From assembly GCF_002878395.1 (NCBI RefSeq), contig NC_061114.1, positions 145,730,160 to 145,794,159 of the forward strand: a stretch of 64,000 bases of DNA, written 5' to 3'. The translations under genes and the position numbers were made by a program. The notes under the pieces were generated by a model, which saw only the letters and a list, made by a program, of their open reading frames with translations, did not search any database and was not told the DNA's origin. This DNA is from Capsicum annuum. Taxonomy: Eukaryota; Streptophyta; Magnoliopsida; Solanales; Solanaceae. Positions 19,603 to 30,740 of this stretch are shown here, piece after piece (positions within the stretch are counted from its first letter, which is position 1; every line of letters starts with the position of its first letter).

Positions 19603-20028
19603 CTCCTGTCGGGTAGTGAGAACATAGAGACGGTTCCGACAAGTGTCGGAGCTAGATGTTGTACCCTTGGTACCAGAGTTGAAGAAGAGGCAACTAGAAC
19701 CTTATTTTCCCTTGAAGAAGCCTTATTAATAGGATAGTTTCTAAGTATATTCCCTGGTTGACCATAGTTGAAGGACTTGTGCCTCCCTTCACCACAGAAA
19801 CTCCAATGCAAATAACCACAAAATCTACAAGGATGATATGATAGAGCTTAGTGACCCCGCTAGCCTGAGACTGGGCAGAATATACCCTAAAGTTTTCACA
19901 ACAATGAAGACACCTATCACCCAACGTCTTTGGGTAGGTAGCACTAGCCATTGAGTAAGACCCAAAATTACCCCACTTCTTCTTGGGTCATTTTCCACAA
20001 TCCCTGTCACTCTGGTATTGGGCACCAT
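19578..20028 (-). pseudogene. Element B gag, C-terminal part with zinc knuckle
   Basis: Minus-strand gag remnant adjoining the inserted element C. The family's Cys-rich motif appears as D-R-C-L-H-C-C-E-N-F and the knuckle region as F-C-G-E-G-R-H-K-S-F-N-Y-G-Q-P-G near 19800-19750, with cysteine positions eroded. The N-terminal gag half lies 9.7 kb away, at 29715-30589 on the other side of element C. A frameshift separates it from the protease. Confidence 0.72.
20024..20028. repeat. Target-site duplication, left copy, of element C (ACCAT)
   Basis: ACCAT directly before the element C 3' LTR. The partner ACCAC is at 29715-29719, differing in one base. Joining the flanks leaves the element B gag frame continuous. 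Confidence 0.6.
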
Positions 20029-22380
20029 AGATACGACCTGAATTGATGCCTTATTATAATGGCATCCAAAGTCCAAGTAGGACAGGGGACTACCTTAGTT
20101 ACCTAACCAAACTGTAAAATGCATACCTTGAATTGGGTGAATTTTGAACATATAACAATATAGGGTATTTGTACCAACCCCGACTCTAGGATAGGTTAAT
20201 CACCGTGATTAAACCAAGCAAGCCTAACCATCCAATACCAAAATAATAACCAAGTATGAGTCCAAAACATAATAGTATTTAACAAGCATAAATATTGTCC
20301 AATGGTATTTTCCCCAATGAAAATAATAAGGCTGATACCAATACCCACACTGCTTATTCCAACCTATAGTAGTTCCACAAAGCCTCTAACCGAAAGTAAA
20401 ACAATATCTGGCTTTGACATATCCCCAACCATAGAAAAACTCAATGTTTATAAAATAGCCAAAGTATATAAAAACATCCATGACATAAAATGGAGCCAAA
20501 AGGAAGATTGAAGCTTGCCACTTTAATCCAACAGTTGATCCCGAGTCTAATCACTAAGTAGGTGTAGTAGAATGGACAGTTCCTGTATCTCATTGTTATA
20601 CAGCCATCCAAAGACAGGTTAGCAGGTGAATGCAAGCAAGTACTCATGATAGGGATAAAATAATACAAACCTTTAAAACCAAGTAAACAGATTAAATACA
20701 TTCATAACCATACTTACATATTTATATAACTATGCTGGCAAAGGTTATTAGTTTTAACATGATTTTAAAACCATTAACCTGGCAATGTGTAGCTTAACCT
20801 TCCTAATACCACCCATGGGCTATAAGGGTAAAATATAACCCCTAAACGGGCACTGATACATGTAGCTGCATGAACTAGAGATACTATAGGAGTAGGGGAT
20901 TCTTGAGTACCCTTTGTTCTCAATGATACTTATGTACAAGTACACATAGGGGATTCCCATGTACCCCAATGTATAATATATTGTCGCCATCACTAATCCT
21001 GATGTCGGCAAACATGAGTTTCCAGTGTCTATCCATTGGATTCACACCATCACAATTATCTATCACACCCCAACATTTTTTCCTAATTAAAAACATTACC
21101 ATATAACCAAACCACCATTACATTTATTATTAACCAAGGCAATAAATAGAGGTATCGTCATACTGACTATAGATTGCAAGCAATGTCCATAGCAAGCCAT
21201 TTATAGAAGAAGGGATTCTCATGAACACATAGATTACATTATCAAATTGACATGGGGGAGTCCTATGTACCCCATAAGTTATTATTATTATGTTTTCTTG
21301 GGGGTTTCCCTTGTACCCTACAAGGCTTTCAATTAGACCTACCATAACAACCAAGACCATTCCATTTAACCATTTCAAAACAATTTAAACAATTTAGGGT
21401 TCCATTACCCAGTTATACCATGCAATAGTTCAATAAAAGTCAAATAATTCAACATAAAAATTCTCATAGGCATTTTGTAAAACATGTTGGGTGCATAGTT
21501 TCTCTAAAGCCAATATCATGTACCAATTATCCATTACCATGAAACCAAATGTTTAAACCATCATAACAATATGAAAACCATAGCTAAAAGACATGGGTAA
21601 ACCATAACCAACCATTGTAATAAAAAAACCCCAACGTATATTTGAAAACCCAAAACCACACAACATTCATTCCGCAAAAACAATTATAAAACATGCCTTT
21701 AGTTTGAACTAAGAAGGAGGGAGGATTAGCATACCTTAGATTAAAAAGATGATAGAGAGAAATCACCCTTGTAAGCCCCAATTTACTCCTATTGATGAAA
21801 CCCTAGCCTTCCTTAACCCAAAAGCCTTTGAGAGAATTTAAGTGTTTTTAAAGAGAAATTGAGTTATTTCAAATAGGTCAAATAACGTCCAAATAGCGAT
21901 ATAAGTCATGGGTCCTTAAGAGTTTAAAAAGGGAAATGTCTAGATAACCCCAAAATTAAACTTCTTATAATTCCCGCAGGATGGTACGACCACGCCATAC
22001 TAGTCGTACCCTACCATAGGAATGGCACTCACCAAGCGTACCCTAGGCCTCCCCTTAGACCCCAATATTGTCCAACATGTGACCATCAAACCCAAACTAT
22101 ACCAAACCGTACAAATAGTACCATGAAGTTATAATCTAGGTAGAATAGAATCACCTAGACTAAACTTAGTGCAACATATGATTGGTACCCTACCATTTGT
22201 ACCATATGACTAGTATGTTCCAATCGTACTTTGGACAGAAACCAACCAACCCACACTAGTCACCATACGACTAAATCTAACCTAGTCATAACCTATCATA
22301 CAAGAAGTACCCCAACTCGTATGATGTTCAGAAGAAAAAAATTTAGAATTTTGTACGGTTCAAAACCCATGGTATTTCTA
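20029..22380 (-). repeat. 3' LTR of element C
   Basis: Matches 27434-29714 throughout, for example in AACCATTACCATA, GTACCCTACAAGGC and ATTTACTCCTATTGATGAAA type stretches. On the minus strand it begins TAGAAATACCATGGG (cf. TGAAACACCCTGGG in the 5' LTR) next to the polypurine tract. No genes: the frames here are incidental. Confidence 0.88.
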
Positions 22381-22395
22381 TCTCCCCCACTAGGA
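22381..22395 (-). promoter_or_regulatory. Polypurine tract of element C
   Basis: The minus strand reads TCCTAGTGGGGGAGA directly before the 3' LTR. Confidence 0.8.
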
Positions 22396-22534
22396 TCATT
22401 CATCCTAGAATGAAAGAAAAGCTAGTACATAAATGAATTACACCCCCAACATTACCATTCTACCCTTTTACTAAGTTAGAAAACAAGGATGCAAGGAAAT
22501 CAACCTTCATTTAACTAAGAATACAAAGCTGTGA
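22396..22534. other. Element C 3' untranslated stretch
   Basis: Short spacer between the chromodomain tail and the polypurine tract, containing CATTCATCCTAG-type sequence shared with the same region in element A. Nothing else is seen. Confidence 0.6.
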
Positions 22535-22735
22535 TCAAGAACACATACCATTCACCCAAATATCTGGAGTAGAAAACAAATGTGGATACTTAGACTTCAT
22601 ATCCTTTCTCGCCTCCCAAGAAGCTTCTTCCATATTATGGTTCCGCCATAGAACCTTAATCAAACCTACATCCTTGGTCCGCAACCGATGAACCTGCCTA
22701 TCCAAGATATCATTCAGGATCTCTTCGTAAGACAA
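22535..22735 (-). pseudogene. Element C chromodomain-like tail
   Basis: A 66-codon open piece: S-Y-E-E-I...I-L-D-R-Q-V-H-R-L-R, VGLIKVLWRNHNMEEASWEA, then M-K-S-K-Y-P-H-L-F. This V-K-V-L-W-R-N-H...E-E-A-T-W-E pattern is the C-terminal chromodomain-type module of Del/Tekay chromoviruses, thought to steer integration to heterochromatin. It is the best-preserved copy in the window, with both Trp present. Confidence 0.85.
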
Positions 22736-23990
22736 AGAATCTAAGATACCAATCCTTCCAAAGGAACAACCGATGAAGGATTACCTATACACCTTCTCAA
22801 CATAGAGTCATAGAATATCGGATAAATGGAGCTAAAACTAGAAGGCAACTCTAATTCATATGCAACATTACTAACCCTTCTCAAAACCACATAAGGACAA
22901 ATATATCGGGGATAGAGCTTACCTTTTTTACCTAACCTCATCAATCTTTTCAAGAGAGATACCTTTAGGAATACCCTATCTCCAACCTCAAACTCCATGC
23001 CCCTAAGCCTACATCTGCATAGGACTTTTGGTAATTTTGGGCAGCCTTAAGCCTATCTCAAATCACCTTTACCTTATCCATAGCATGATAAGCCAAATCT
23101 AGGCCAACTATATTTGCCTTGTAAAGTACAATCCACCTAATAAGAGATCTACGCCTTCTACCATACAATGCCTCAAAAGGGGCTAGCCCAATTCTAGAAT
23201 TATAGCTATTGTTTTAAGCAAGCTCTACAAGAGGTAAATACTTAACCCAATTACCACCATTATGAACCACACATGCACGAATCATATCTTCAAATGTCTG
23301 AATAGTTCTTTCTGCTTGCCCATCCGTCTGCGGGTGAAAAGCAGTACTCAGACTATCCTTCGTACCAAACCACTTCTAAAATAACCACCGAAAGTAAGAT
23401 GAAACCCGTTAGCAAGATTAGAGATAATCAACACTGGTACTCCATGTCGCTTCACTAGTTCATCAAGATATAACCTCGCATAATCCTCAGCCAAAAAGTT
23501 AGTCCTTACTAGCATAAAGTGAGACTTTGTCATCCTATCCATGATGACCAAAAATGAATCAAATTAGTTTTGAGATCGAGAAATACCTCTAAAAAAATCC
23601 ATATTGGTCACCTCCCATTTCATTTTAGGAAATTCAATTTCCGGATACAAACCTCAATGGTGCTCAACTTTAACTTGTTGACATACTGAACACATCGCCA
23701 CAAAACCAGCCTCATCATTCTTCATGCCATTCCACCAATGCATCTCCTTGAGATCATGATACTTTATTAAACCGGGATGAACAACATAACATGATTCATA
23801 TGCCTCAACCAATATCTTTTCTTGCATACCATCGACGCCAGGAACACTTAACCTCTCTTGGTACCATAAGGTACCTTTACCACTTATCTCAAATACCATT
23901 ACATTTTTCCCACCTGCATCACCCTTAATTTTAATCAAGACTTGATCTAGAATTTGTTTCTCCTTGATCTTTTCACTAAGAGACTACTGA
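22736..23990 (-). pseudogene. Element C integrase
   Basis: HHCC zinc domain in the open piece 23938-23654: V-V-H-P-G...Y-H-D-L-K-E-M-H-W-W-N...C-S-V-C-Q-Q-V-K-V-E-H. Core piece 23551-23348: D-R-M-T-K-S-H-F, L-V-K-R-H-G-V-P-V, then ISNLANGF, where the expected ISDRGxQF has lost the second catalytic Asp. The GPF/Y region is in 22998-22741 (FEVGDRVFLKVSLLKRLMRL, K-G-K-L-Y-P-R-Y). Stops and frameshifts separate the pieces. Confidence 0.87.
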
Positions 23991-24079
23991 ACCACTTCCT
24001 GTACCAACACACTACCATAGTCAAAGTCCAAAAGATGAACTCCAAGATTTGACAAGTTGTGAATATCCTTCACCAACTC

Positions 24080-24793
24080 CTACATCTCCTTATCCACATG
24101 ATTTAATCTCCCTATGGATGACTTGCTAGGAGCATCAGCAATAACATTAGTCTTACCTGGATGGTAGTGAAGACTTATGTCATAATCCTTGATAAACTTA
24201 AGCCATCTCCTCTCCCTGAGATTAAGTTCTTTCAGAGTGAACATATAATGTAGACTCTTATGATTAGAAAGGATGCCCACGTGCACTACATACAAATAGT
24301 GCATCCAAATTCTCAATGCAAACATTGTCGCTAAAAGCTCAAAATCATGAGTAGGATAGTTCCTATCATGCACCTTCAACTACCTAGAAGCATAGGCAAT
24401 CAAATTACCATGTTGTATTAGAATGCAACCATTTCCAACCTGAGACGCATTACAGTAAACCACGAACCCCTTATTTCCTTCTGGCACAGTCAAAATCATA
24501 ACCAAAGTTAGCTTATCCTTTATCTTATCAAAACTACCTTCACAAGAATCCGACTAAGAAAACTTTAACTTATTCTGAGTTAACTTAGTCAAAGGGGTAG
24601 CTACAGGAAAAAAACTTTCCACAAACAACCTATAGTACCCAGCCAAACCTAAGAAGCTCCGAATAAAGGTTTGAGTCGTGGGTCTAGGCCATCTCTTAAC
24701 TACTGCCACCTTTTGTGGATCTACCATGATCCCCTTACTAAAAATAATATGACCAAGAAAAGTGACAACGTTCAACAAGAATTTACATTTCAA
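24080..24793 (-). pseudogene. Element C RT thumb, connection and RNase H
   Basis: Open piece 24793-24554: KCKFLLNVVTFLGHIIFSKG, V-D-P-Q-K-V, S-F-L-G-L-A-G-Y-Y-R, L-T-K-L-T-Q (thumb and connection). Open piece 24379-24080: N-Y-P-T-H-D-F-E-L (catalytic Glu), H-Y-L-Y-V-V-H-V, S-N-H-K-S-L-H-Y, L-R-E-R-R-W-L-K-F-I-K-D-Y-D, and HYHPGKTNVIADAPSKSS, which keeps the last catalytic Asp. The start of RNase H between the pieces is broken by stops. Confidence 0.88.
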
Positions 24794-25450
24794 GAATTTG
24801 GAAAAAAATGTTGCTCTTTCAAGGTCTGCAAAACAATACGGAGGTGATTGGCATGATCAAACTAACTTTTATAATACACCAGAATGTCATCAATGAACAC
24901 AATGACAAAAAGATCTAGAAACTAATGAAAGACAATATTCATCAAATCATGAATGCCACAAGGGAATTGATCCAACCAAATGGCATAACCAATAACTTAA
25001 AGTGCCCATACCAAGTTGGAAAAATTATCTTAGGGATATCCACCTCCTTAATCTTAAGGTAATGATACCTAAACAAAAGATCAACCTTAGATAAGAATTT
25101 GGCACATTGTAACTAATCAAACAAGTCATCTATCCTTGGAAGAGGATACTTGTTCTTGAATGTTTCCATATTCATCTGTCGATAGTCAGTACATATCTGA
25201 AATGAATAATTTTTTTTATGCATGAATAATACTCGTGCACACCATGGAGACACACTAGAACAGATGAAACCCTTAGCTACAAGATCCTTACGTCACTCCA
25301 TTAGTGCACTTAGCTCAGTGAAAACCATTCTATAAGGTGGAATAGATATTGGACGAGTATGCGGAACTAAAACAATCACAATCTTAATCTCACTATCAAG
25401 AGGAACACCAGGAAGATCATCCGAAAAAACCTTAGGAAACACATTCACAA
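24794..25450 (-). pseudogene. Element C reverse transcriptase palm and fingers
   Basis: Heavily interrupted, with no frame over 60 codons, but the palm is legible: [12 protein letters not shown] (24910-24870) keeps the catalytic pair, and fingers sequence (P-P-Y-R-M and R-P-I-S) is readable near 25330-25360. The block-A Asp region near 25080 is eroded. Confidence 0.8.
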
Positions 25451-25990
25451 CCAAAACTAAATGTAAAGTATGAAATTACGAGTTGGAGTCGTTAACTTAG
25501 ACCAAATCATAGAAACACCCTTTAGAAATTAACTTCCAAGCTCTAAGATATGATATTAACCTTTCCTTAGGATCTAGGGAGCCACCCTTCTATTTAATAA
25601 CCAGTTCTCTAGGGAACATAAAGACAATGTTATCCAATAATCTAAGGACGCATAGCAATAGTGTAACCAATCCATCCCTAGAATGACATCAAAATCCACC
25701 ATATCTAATTCGAAAAAATCCACCAAAGTCTCCTAACTACCAATAGATTCCATAGACCTCCAATAGACTCTTTAGCGACCAAATTTACCTACCTAGGGTA
25801 GAAATTGAAAATGGATACGAAATAACCTCAAGATCAAAAGAAAAATACATAGCCACGAATGGGGTCACTTAAGAGAGAGTGGAGCCCATATTAAGTAAAG
25901 AATACACATTAGGAGAAAAGAATTGTAAAATAAGAGTCACGACATCAAGTGATGCCTTAGACACCTTTGAGATGCAAGATCATATAACTG
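25451..25990 (-). pseudogene. Element C aspartic protease
   Basis: Decoded on the minus strand at about 25920-25860: V-Y-S-L-L-N-M-G-S-T-L-S-(stop)-V-T-P, where the active-site Asp of the family motif (L-D-x-G-S-T-L-S-F-V-T-P) is Asn. The second-half signature [11 protein letters not shown] is at about 25700-25660. Inactive by residue change and stops. Confidence 0.78.
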
Positions 25991-25999
25991 ATTTAGGCA

Positions 26000-27222
26000 A
26001 GCGCCAGTACAAGGTGAAGAAATTGATGCATAAGTAACACCCTTTGGTGCAGGAGCAATTGAAGGGGCAAATGAAGCCTTATTCACTTCTAAAAACCATA
26101 CCAACTAGAACATTTCTAAGCATATGTCATGGGTTACCACATTTGAAATACGTGTACCTCCCTTCATTGTAGAAAAGCTGATGTTACTAACCATAGAACC
26201 TACAAGGAGAACATAATAAGGCTAACTGAGCTTCACCAGCCTGATATCGAGCACCTTATGGGCTAAAGTTATCGCTACCCTACTGACGCCTATCACCCGA
26301 CTACTTTGGTAAGGAGTACTAGTTGTAGAGAAAGAACTAAAACTCCCCTACTTCAAATTTTACCACTTACCTCCATCCCTATAACTTTTATATTATCCAT
26401 ACAACTCAGACAACCAGAATCTCTTACCTTGCCTTTCACCTATCTCTGCCTGCCTTCTCTATTCCTCTTCTACCAGTTACATATTAAAAACTAACCTAGA
26501 GATATCTATGTCTTTGATCAACAATGTACTTTTGCTTTCAAGGATCAATGTATGAGATAGACCTGAAGTGAACTTTTTTATCCTTGTCCTCATATCAGTT
26601 ACTTATACAATTGGTGAAATTTCAAGGCATACTCCTTTACCAACATATTCCCCTATTTTAGATTAACAAATTTCCCTAAATTTGCTTTCTTCAACTCCTA
26701 AAGAAAGAAGCAGTCTAAAAAAACATTAGAGAAAGTCGCCCATAAAGAGGATTCCTCAAAATAAACCTATTTCCTTATCCCATTCCTCGTACCATTGGTA
26801 GGTCACATCTTTTTACTGATAGGCATAAAATCTAACCCTTCCATATTCATGGCCATGACCCTGAAGAAATTTTCCATCTCAACTAGAAAACCTTGAGGAT
26901 CCTCCTCTACCTTAACACCAGTAAAATTTGTTGGACTCAACTTCATGAATTGGACAACCCTTGTGGCCTAAGGAGATGTAATACTAGACGCACTACGCTA
27001 ATCCAGAGAAGCTACCAACAGGACAATCACATGAACCAACTGATGAAACTCTTAATTTATCACGTCTTCATAAGGAGGACTAGAAGAAATAAGTGGAACT
27101 CTAGAAACATTAGGTATAGGACCCCTATACCAAGTATGGATCCCTTGAGTAGAGCGTGTCCCATCAATATTACCCCCAATTGCTACAGAGGAGTTTCCTT
27201 GTGCATCAAATCATTGAGGCAT
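26000..27222 (-). pseudogene. Element C gag
   Basis: ATG at 27222-27220 followed by CCTCAATGA, the family's MPQ-type start with an early stop. The gag core and the basic Q/S/R linker are recognisable only in short pieces. The knuckle near 26170-26110 reads Y-F-K-C-G-N-P-(stop)-H-M-L-R-N-V, a CCHC motif with two cysteines lost and Trp or Gly turned to stop. Plus-strand frames overlapping here (26306-26494, 26893-27237) are shadows of it. Confidence 0.72.
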
Positions 27223-27417
27223 GATCTAAAAGGATAATTAATAGGGATTAAAGGAGATTCCAAACTTAGAATTCATCTTGAAAATAGAGCACAAAGAAGA
27301 TAATTATTTCATAAATGCCTTATATCCTCTTTCTTATAAGTGTGGCGTGCTACACACCCAAAAAAGAGACTCTACTTGACAAGGCTTTGTGGTCTCCAAT
27401 GTGACTATTAATCTAGG
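27223..27417 (-). other. Element C leader between PBS and gag
   Basis: Non-coding leader containing GTGTAGCACGCCAC-like sequence, also present in the leaders of elements A, F and G. No other feature. Confidence 0.6.
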
Positions 27418-27429
27418 GCTCTGATACCA
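27418..27429 (-). promoter_or_regulatory. PBS of element C (initiator tRNA-Met)
   Basis: The minus strand reads TGGTATCAGAGC exactly, four bases after the 5' LTR end. Confidence 0.92.
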
Positions 27430-27433
27430 ACAT

Positions 27434-29714
27434 TGAAATAACTCGAACTATGGCCATGTTGTAATGGCATCCCAAGTGCAACCAGGACCAGGGACCACCC
27501 CTATTACCTAACCCCACTTCAAAATGCATACCCTTTGTTGGATGAATTCTTAACATATAACAAGATAGAATATTTGTATTAATATAGACTCTAGTATCAG
27601 CCTATCACCGTGACTAACCCAAGCTAGTTCAACAGTCCAATACCCAACCAACAACTAAAACCAAAACAAAAGCTTAGTATGTGTCCATAACATAATAGGA
27701 TGGAAAAATCATAAATACAGTCCAGCGATATCAACCGCAATACCAATGCCTATAGTAAAGCTAACACCAATACCCGACATTGCTAATTCCAACAGATAGT
27801 AGTTCCATAAAGCCTTTAAATAAAAGTAGAAGAATATTCGATTCGGACATGCCCCAAACCATATAAAAATCAATGTCTATAAAATGACCAAAGTATGTAA
27901 ATACATCCATGACATGAAATGGAGCCTTCCAAAATATAAAAACACATAACTTCAATCCAATACCTGATCTCGAGTTTAATTACTAAGCAGGAAAAGTAGA
28001 ATGGCCGATTCCTAAATCTTAAAGGGATATAGTAGGCCAAAGACACATTAGCAGGTTAATGTTATCAACTATTCAAGATAATGATAAAATAATGCCAATA
28101 TTTAAAACCATGTAACCCAAACATATGTATTCACAACCATACATTTATATATATAACCATTCTATGAAATAGAATAGGGTTTATCATGCCTTTATAATAA
28201 TAAACCTGGGTATGTGTAGCTTTACTATCCCAATACCACCTAGGGCTATATATATCTAGTGCAATCCCCTGAATGAGACTCGATGCATATAGCCACTAGA
28301 ATTAGAGATACCATTAGAGTAGGGGATTATCAAGTACCCTTCGCTTTTCATGATACATATGTACAAGTGTACTTGAGTGATCCCCATATACCCCAAAGAA
28401 TCATAGATGGTTGCTATGACCGATCCTTATGTCGGTAAACATAAGTTTTGAGTGTTTATCCATTGGACTCACACTTTAATTGTTAGCTATCACACCAGGC
28501 CATTATTGCTCAATTAAAACCATTACCATACAACTATACCACAATTATTTCTATTATTAACCAAGGCTATAAGTAGTGGTATCTTCATACCGACTGTAGT
28601 TTTCAAGCAATGTCCTTAGCCAACCTTTTATAGAAAAAGGGATTCCTATGTACCAATAGATTACAATATCAAGTGGACTTGGAGAATTCCCATGTACCCC
28701 AAAAGTGATCATTATTATTTTTGCTTGGGGGATTCCTTTAAATCCCACAAGGCTTTCTATTAGACCGACCATAACTACCAAGTCCTTAAAATTTAACCAT
28801 TTCAAACCATTTAAATATTTATACCATTTAGGGTTCCATTGCATAGTTATACCATGAAAAATTTCAATGAAAGTCAAACATTTTGAAATCACCAAAATAA
28901 TACAAAAATTATAACTAAAAGACATGGGAAAACCATAACAAACCATTGTAACCAAAATGCCCAACATATATTTGAAAACACAAAACCATACAACATTCAC
29001 GACATGAAAATAATTCATAAACTTACCTTTAGTTTGAACTAATTATGAAGGAGGAGTAACATGCCTTAGATTAAAAAGATAATGGAGAGAAATCACCCTT
29101 ATAAGCCCTAATTTGCTCCTATTGATGAAACCCTAGCCTTCCATAACAAAATAGCCTTAGAGAGAATTTAAGAGTGTTTTAAAAGAGTTTGAGTGATTGC
29201 AAATAGGTTAAATAATATGCCCATTAGTGATAAAAGTCATGGGGCCTTAAGAGGTTAAGAGGGGAAATATTCTGATTACCCCCACTTAAACTGCTAAAAT
29301 CCCTATTGGATGGTACGGCCACCCCATACCAGTTGTACCATACCATACGAGTGATACCAACTTCTCATATCCTAGGCCTCCTCTTGGACCCCAACACTGT
29401 CTAACATACTACCATCAAAGCAAAACCATACCCAACCATACGACTAGTACCATGAAATCGTACCCTAGGAAGAATAGAATAACATAGACTAAACTTATGG
29501 TAACATATGATTGACACCCTACTATTCATACCATAACATATGAAAAGTATATTCCAATTGTAACTTGGACAGAAACCAACCAACCCACACTGGTCATTAG
29601 ATGAATAAACCCAAACTAGTCATACCCTATTATATGAGAAATACCCCAACTCATATGATGTCCAAAAGCCAAAAACTGAGAAATTTTCTCAGGGTCAATA
29701 CCCAGGGTGTTTCA
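27434..29714 (-). repeat. 5' LTR of element C
   Basis: On the minus strand it begins TGAAACACCCTGGG at 29714 and ends TTATTTCA at 27434, with canonical TG...CA ends. Counterpart of 20029-22380. Short frames inside are not genes. Confidence 0.88.
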
Positions 29715-29719
29715 ACCAC
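29715..29719. repeat. Target-site duplication, right copy, of element C (ACCAC)
   Basis: Directly follows the 5' LTR of element C. The partner ACCAT is at 20024-20028. Confidence 0.6.
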
Positions 29720-30589
29720 TCTGCTCAAAACTCTAAATTTCTTGCCTGGCCTCTCTACTAGATCAGCTTACTTCTTCTTCTCTTCTTCAACCTACTGTAT
29801 GTATATAACCAACCTTAAGAATATCAATGTACATGTTCAACAAGGAATCCATAATCTCCAAAATCAAGTCTCTAGATAACTCAGAAGCAAACTTCCTAAT
29901 TCTATTCTTAATGCTAAAAACTAGCCTTAATGCTAGAAACTAACTCAGGATCATTCCGTGATAACTGGTGAAACTTCATGTAATATTCCTTGTCTAACAT
30001 CTTACCTAGCTTCAGTTTAATAAATTTTTTTGCCTTTGCCTCCCTTAACTCTTGTGGAAAAACTTAGTCCAAAAAGTATTAGAAAAATCCTCCCATAGAG
30101 ATAACTCAATATTCTTACATGTTGCTTGATCCTAGTTCTCTTAACATTGGTACACAACATATTTCATTTGATAAGCGGATAACTCTACGCCCTACACATT
30201 AGTGGCATACATAATATGGAAAATCTTTTCCATCTTTTCTATAATACCTTGTGGATCCTGCTCAACCATACTACCTATAAGTGTCAGAGGATTCAACCTT
30301 ATGAATTGGCCAAGCCTTGTGCCATCAGAAGATTAAGTAATAGGAAGAACAAGATCAGATTGAGAAGCTACTAGGTTTTCCAATATATGAATGGTCTCAT
30401 AAAACTAATCATTCATTACTTCAGCCCAAGGAGCTATAGAAGGACTAGAGATAATCGGTGGAACTCTAGGATAATTAGAAATTATACCTATAGACCGGGT
30501 ATAGATCCCATATATAAAACATGTCCTTTCAACATTGTCCCGATTAGGATAGAGGAGTTTGTGTGAGCTTCATATCATTGAGGAGGCAA
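29715..30589 (-). pseudogene. Element B gag, N-terminal part
   Basis: The start codon appears as TTG (30589) before CCTCCTCAATGATATG, an ATG-to-TTG change in the family's MPP(Q/H) beginning. The gag core is in short frames, with a basic E-R-P-G-K-K-F-R segment near the element C junction. Joined across element C, the reading goes on at 20028 with an arginine/serine/glutamine-rich linker into the zinc knuckle region. Many stops. Confidence 0.7.
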
Positions 30590-30725
30590 GATTTCAAAAG
30601 CAAACAAATAGGAATAAAGGGGGAATTTAGGACCTTAGACAGGTCAACTTGAAAATAGAACAAAAGAAATAGAAATATTTGTAAATTCCTTGTAGCTTCT
30701 CCCTTATGAGTTTGGTGTGCTACAA

Positions 30726-30737
30726 ACTCTAATACCA
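30726..30737 (-). promoter_or_regulatory. Decayed PBS of element B
   Basis: The minus strand reads TGGTATTAGAGT, two changes from TGGTATCAGAGC, next to the LTR end at 30741. Confidence 0.82.
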
Positions 30738-30740
30738 ATC

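Larger units (their letters stand above)
20029..29714 (-). mobile_element. Ty3/gypsy chromovirus-type retrotransposon, element C (full length, decayed)
   Basis: A complete minus-strand element inserted into the gag of element B: 5' LTR 27434-29714, PBS 27429-27418, gag, protease, RT, RNase H, integrase, chromodomain tail, polypurine tract 22395-22381 and 3' LTR 20029-22380. A near-perfect 5-bp target duplication flanks it. All domains carry stops. The RT box IDDI is intact, but the second integrase Asp and the protease Asp are changed. Confidence 0.88.

Noticed and set aside
26893..27237. 114-codon plus ORF
   Set aside because: Opposite-strand shadow of the element C gag, with no family resemblance.
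28557..29018. 153-codon minus ORF
   Set aside because: It lies wholly inside the element C 5' LTR. The matching stretch of the other LTR (21130-21378, 21584-21781) is broken into different frames, so there is no coding constraint.
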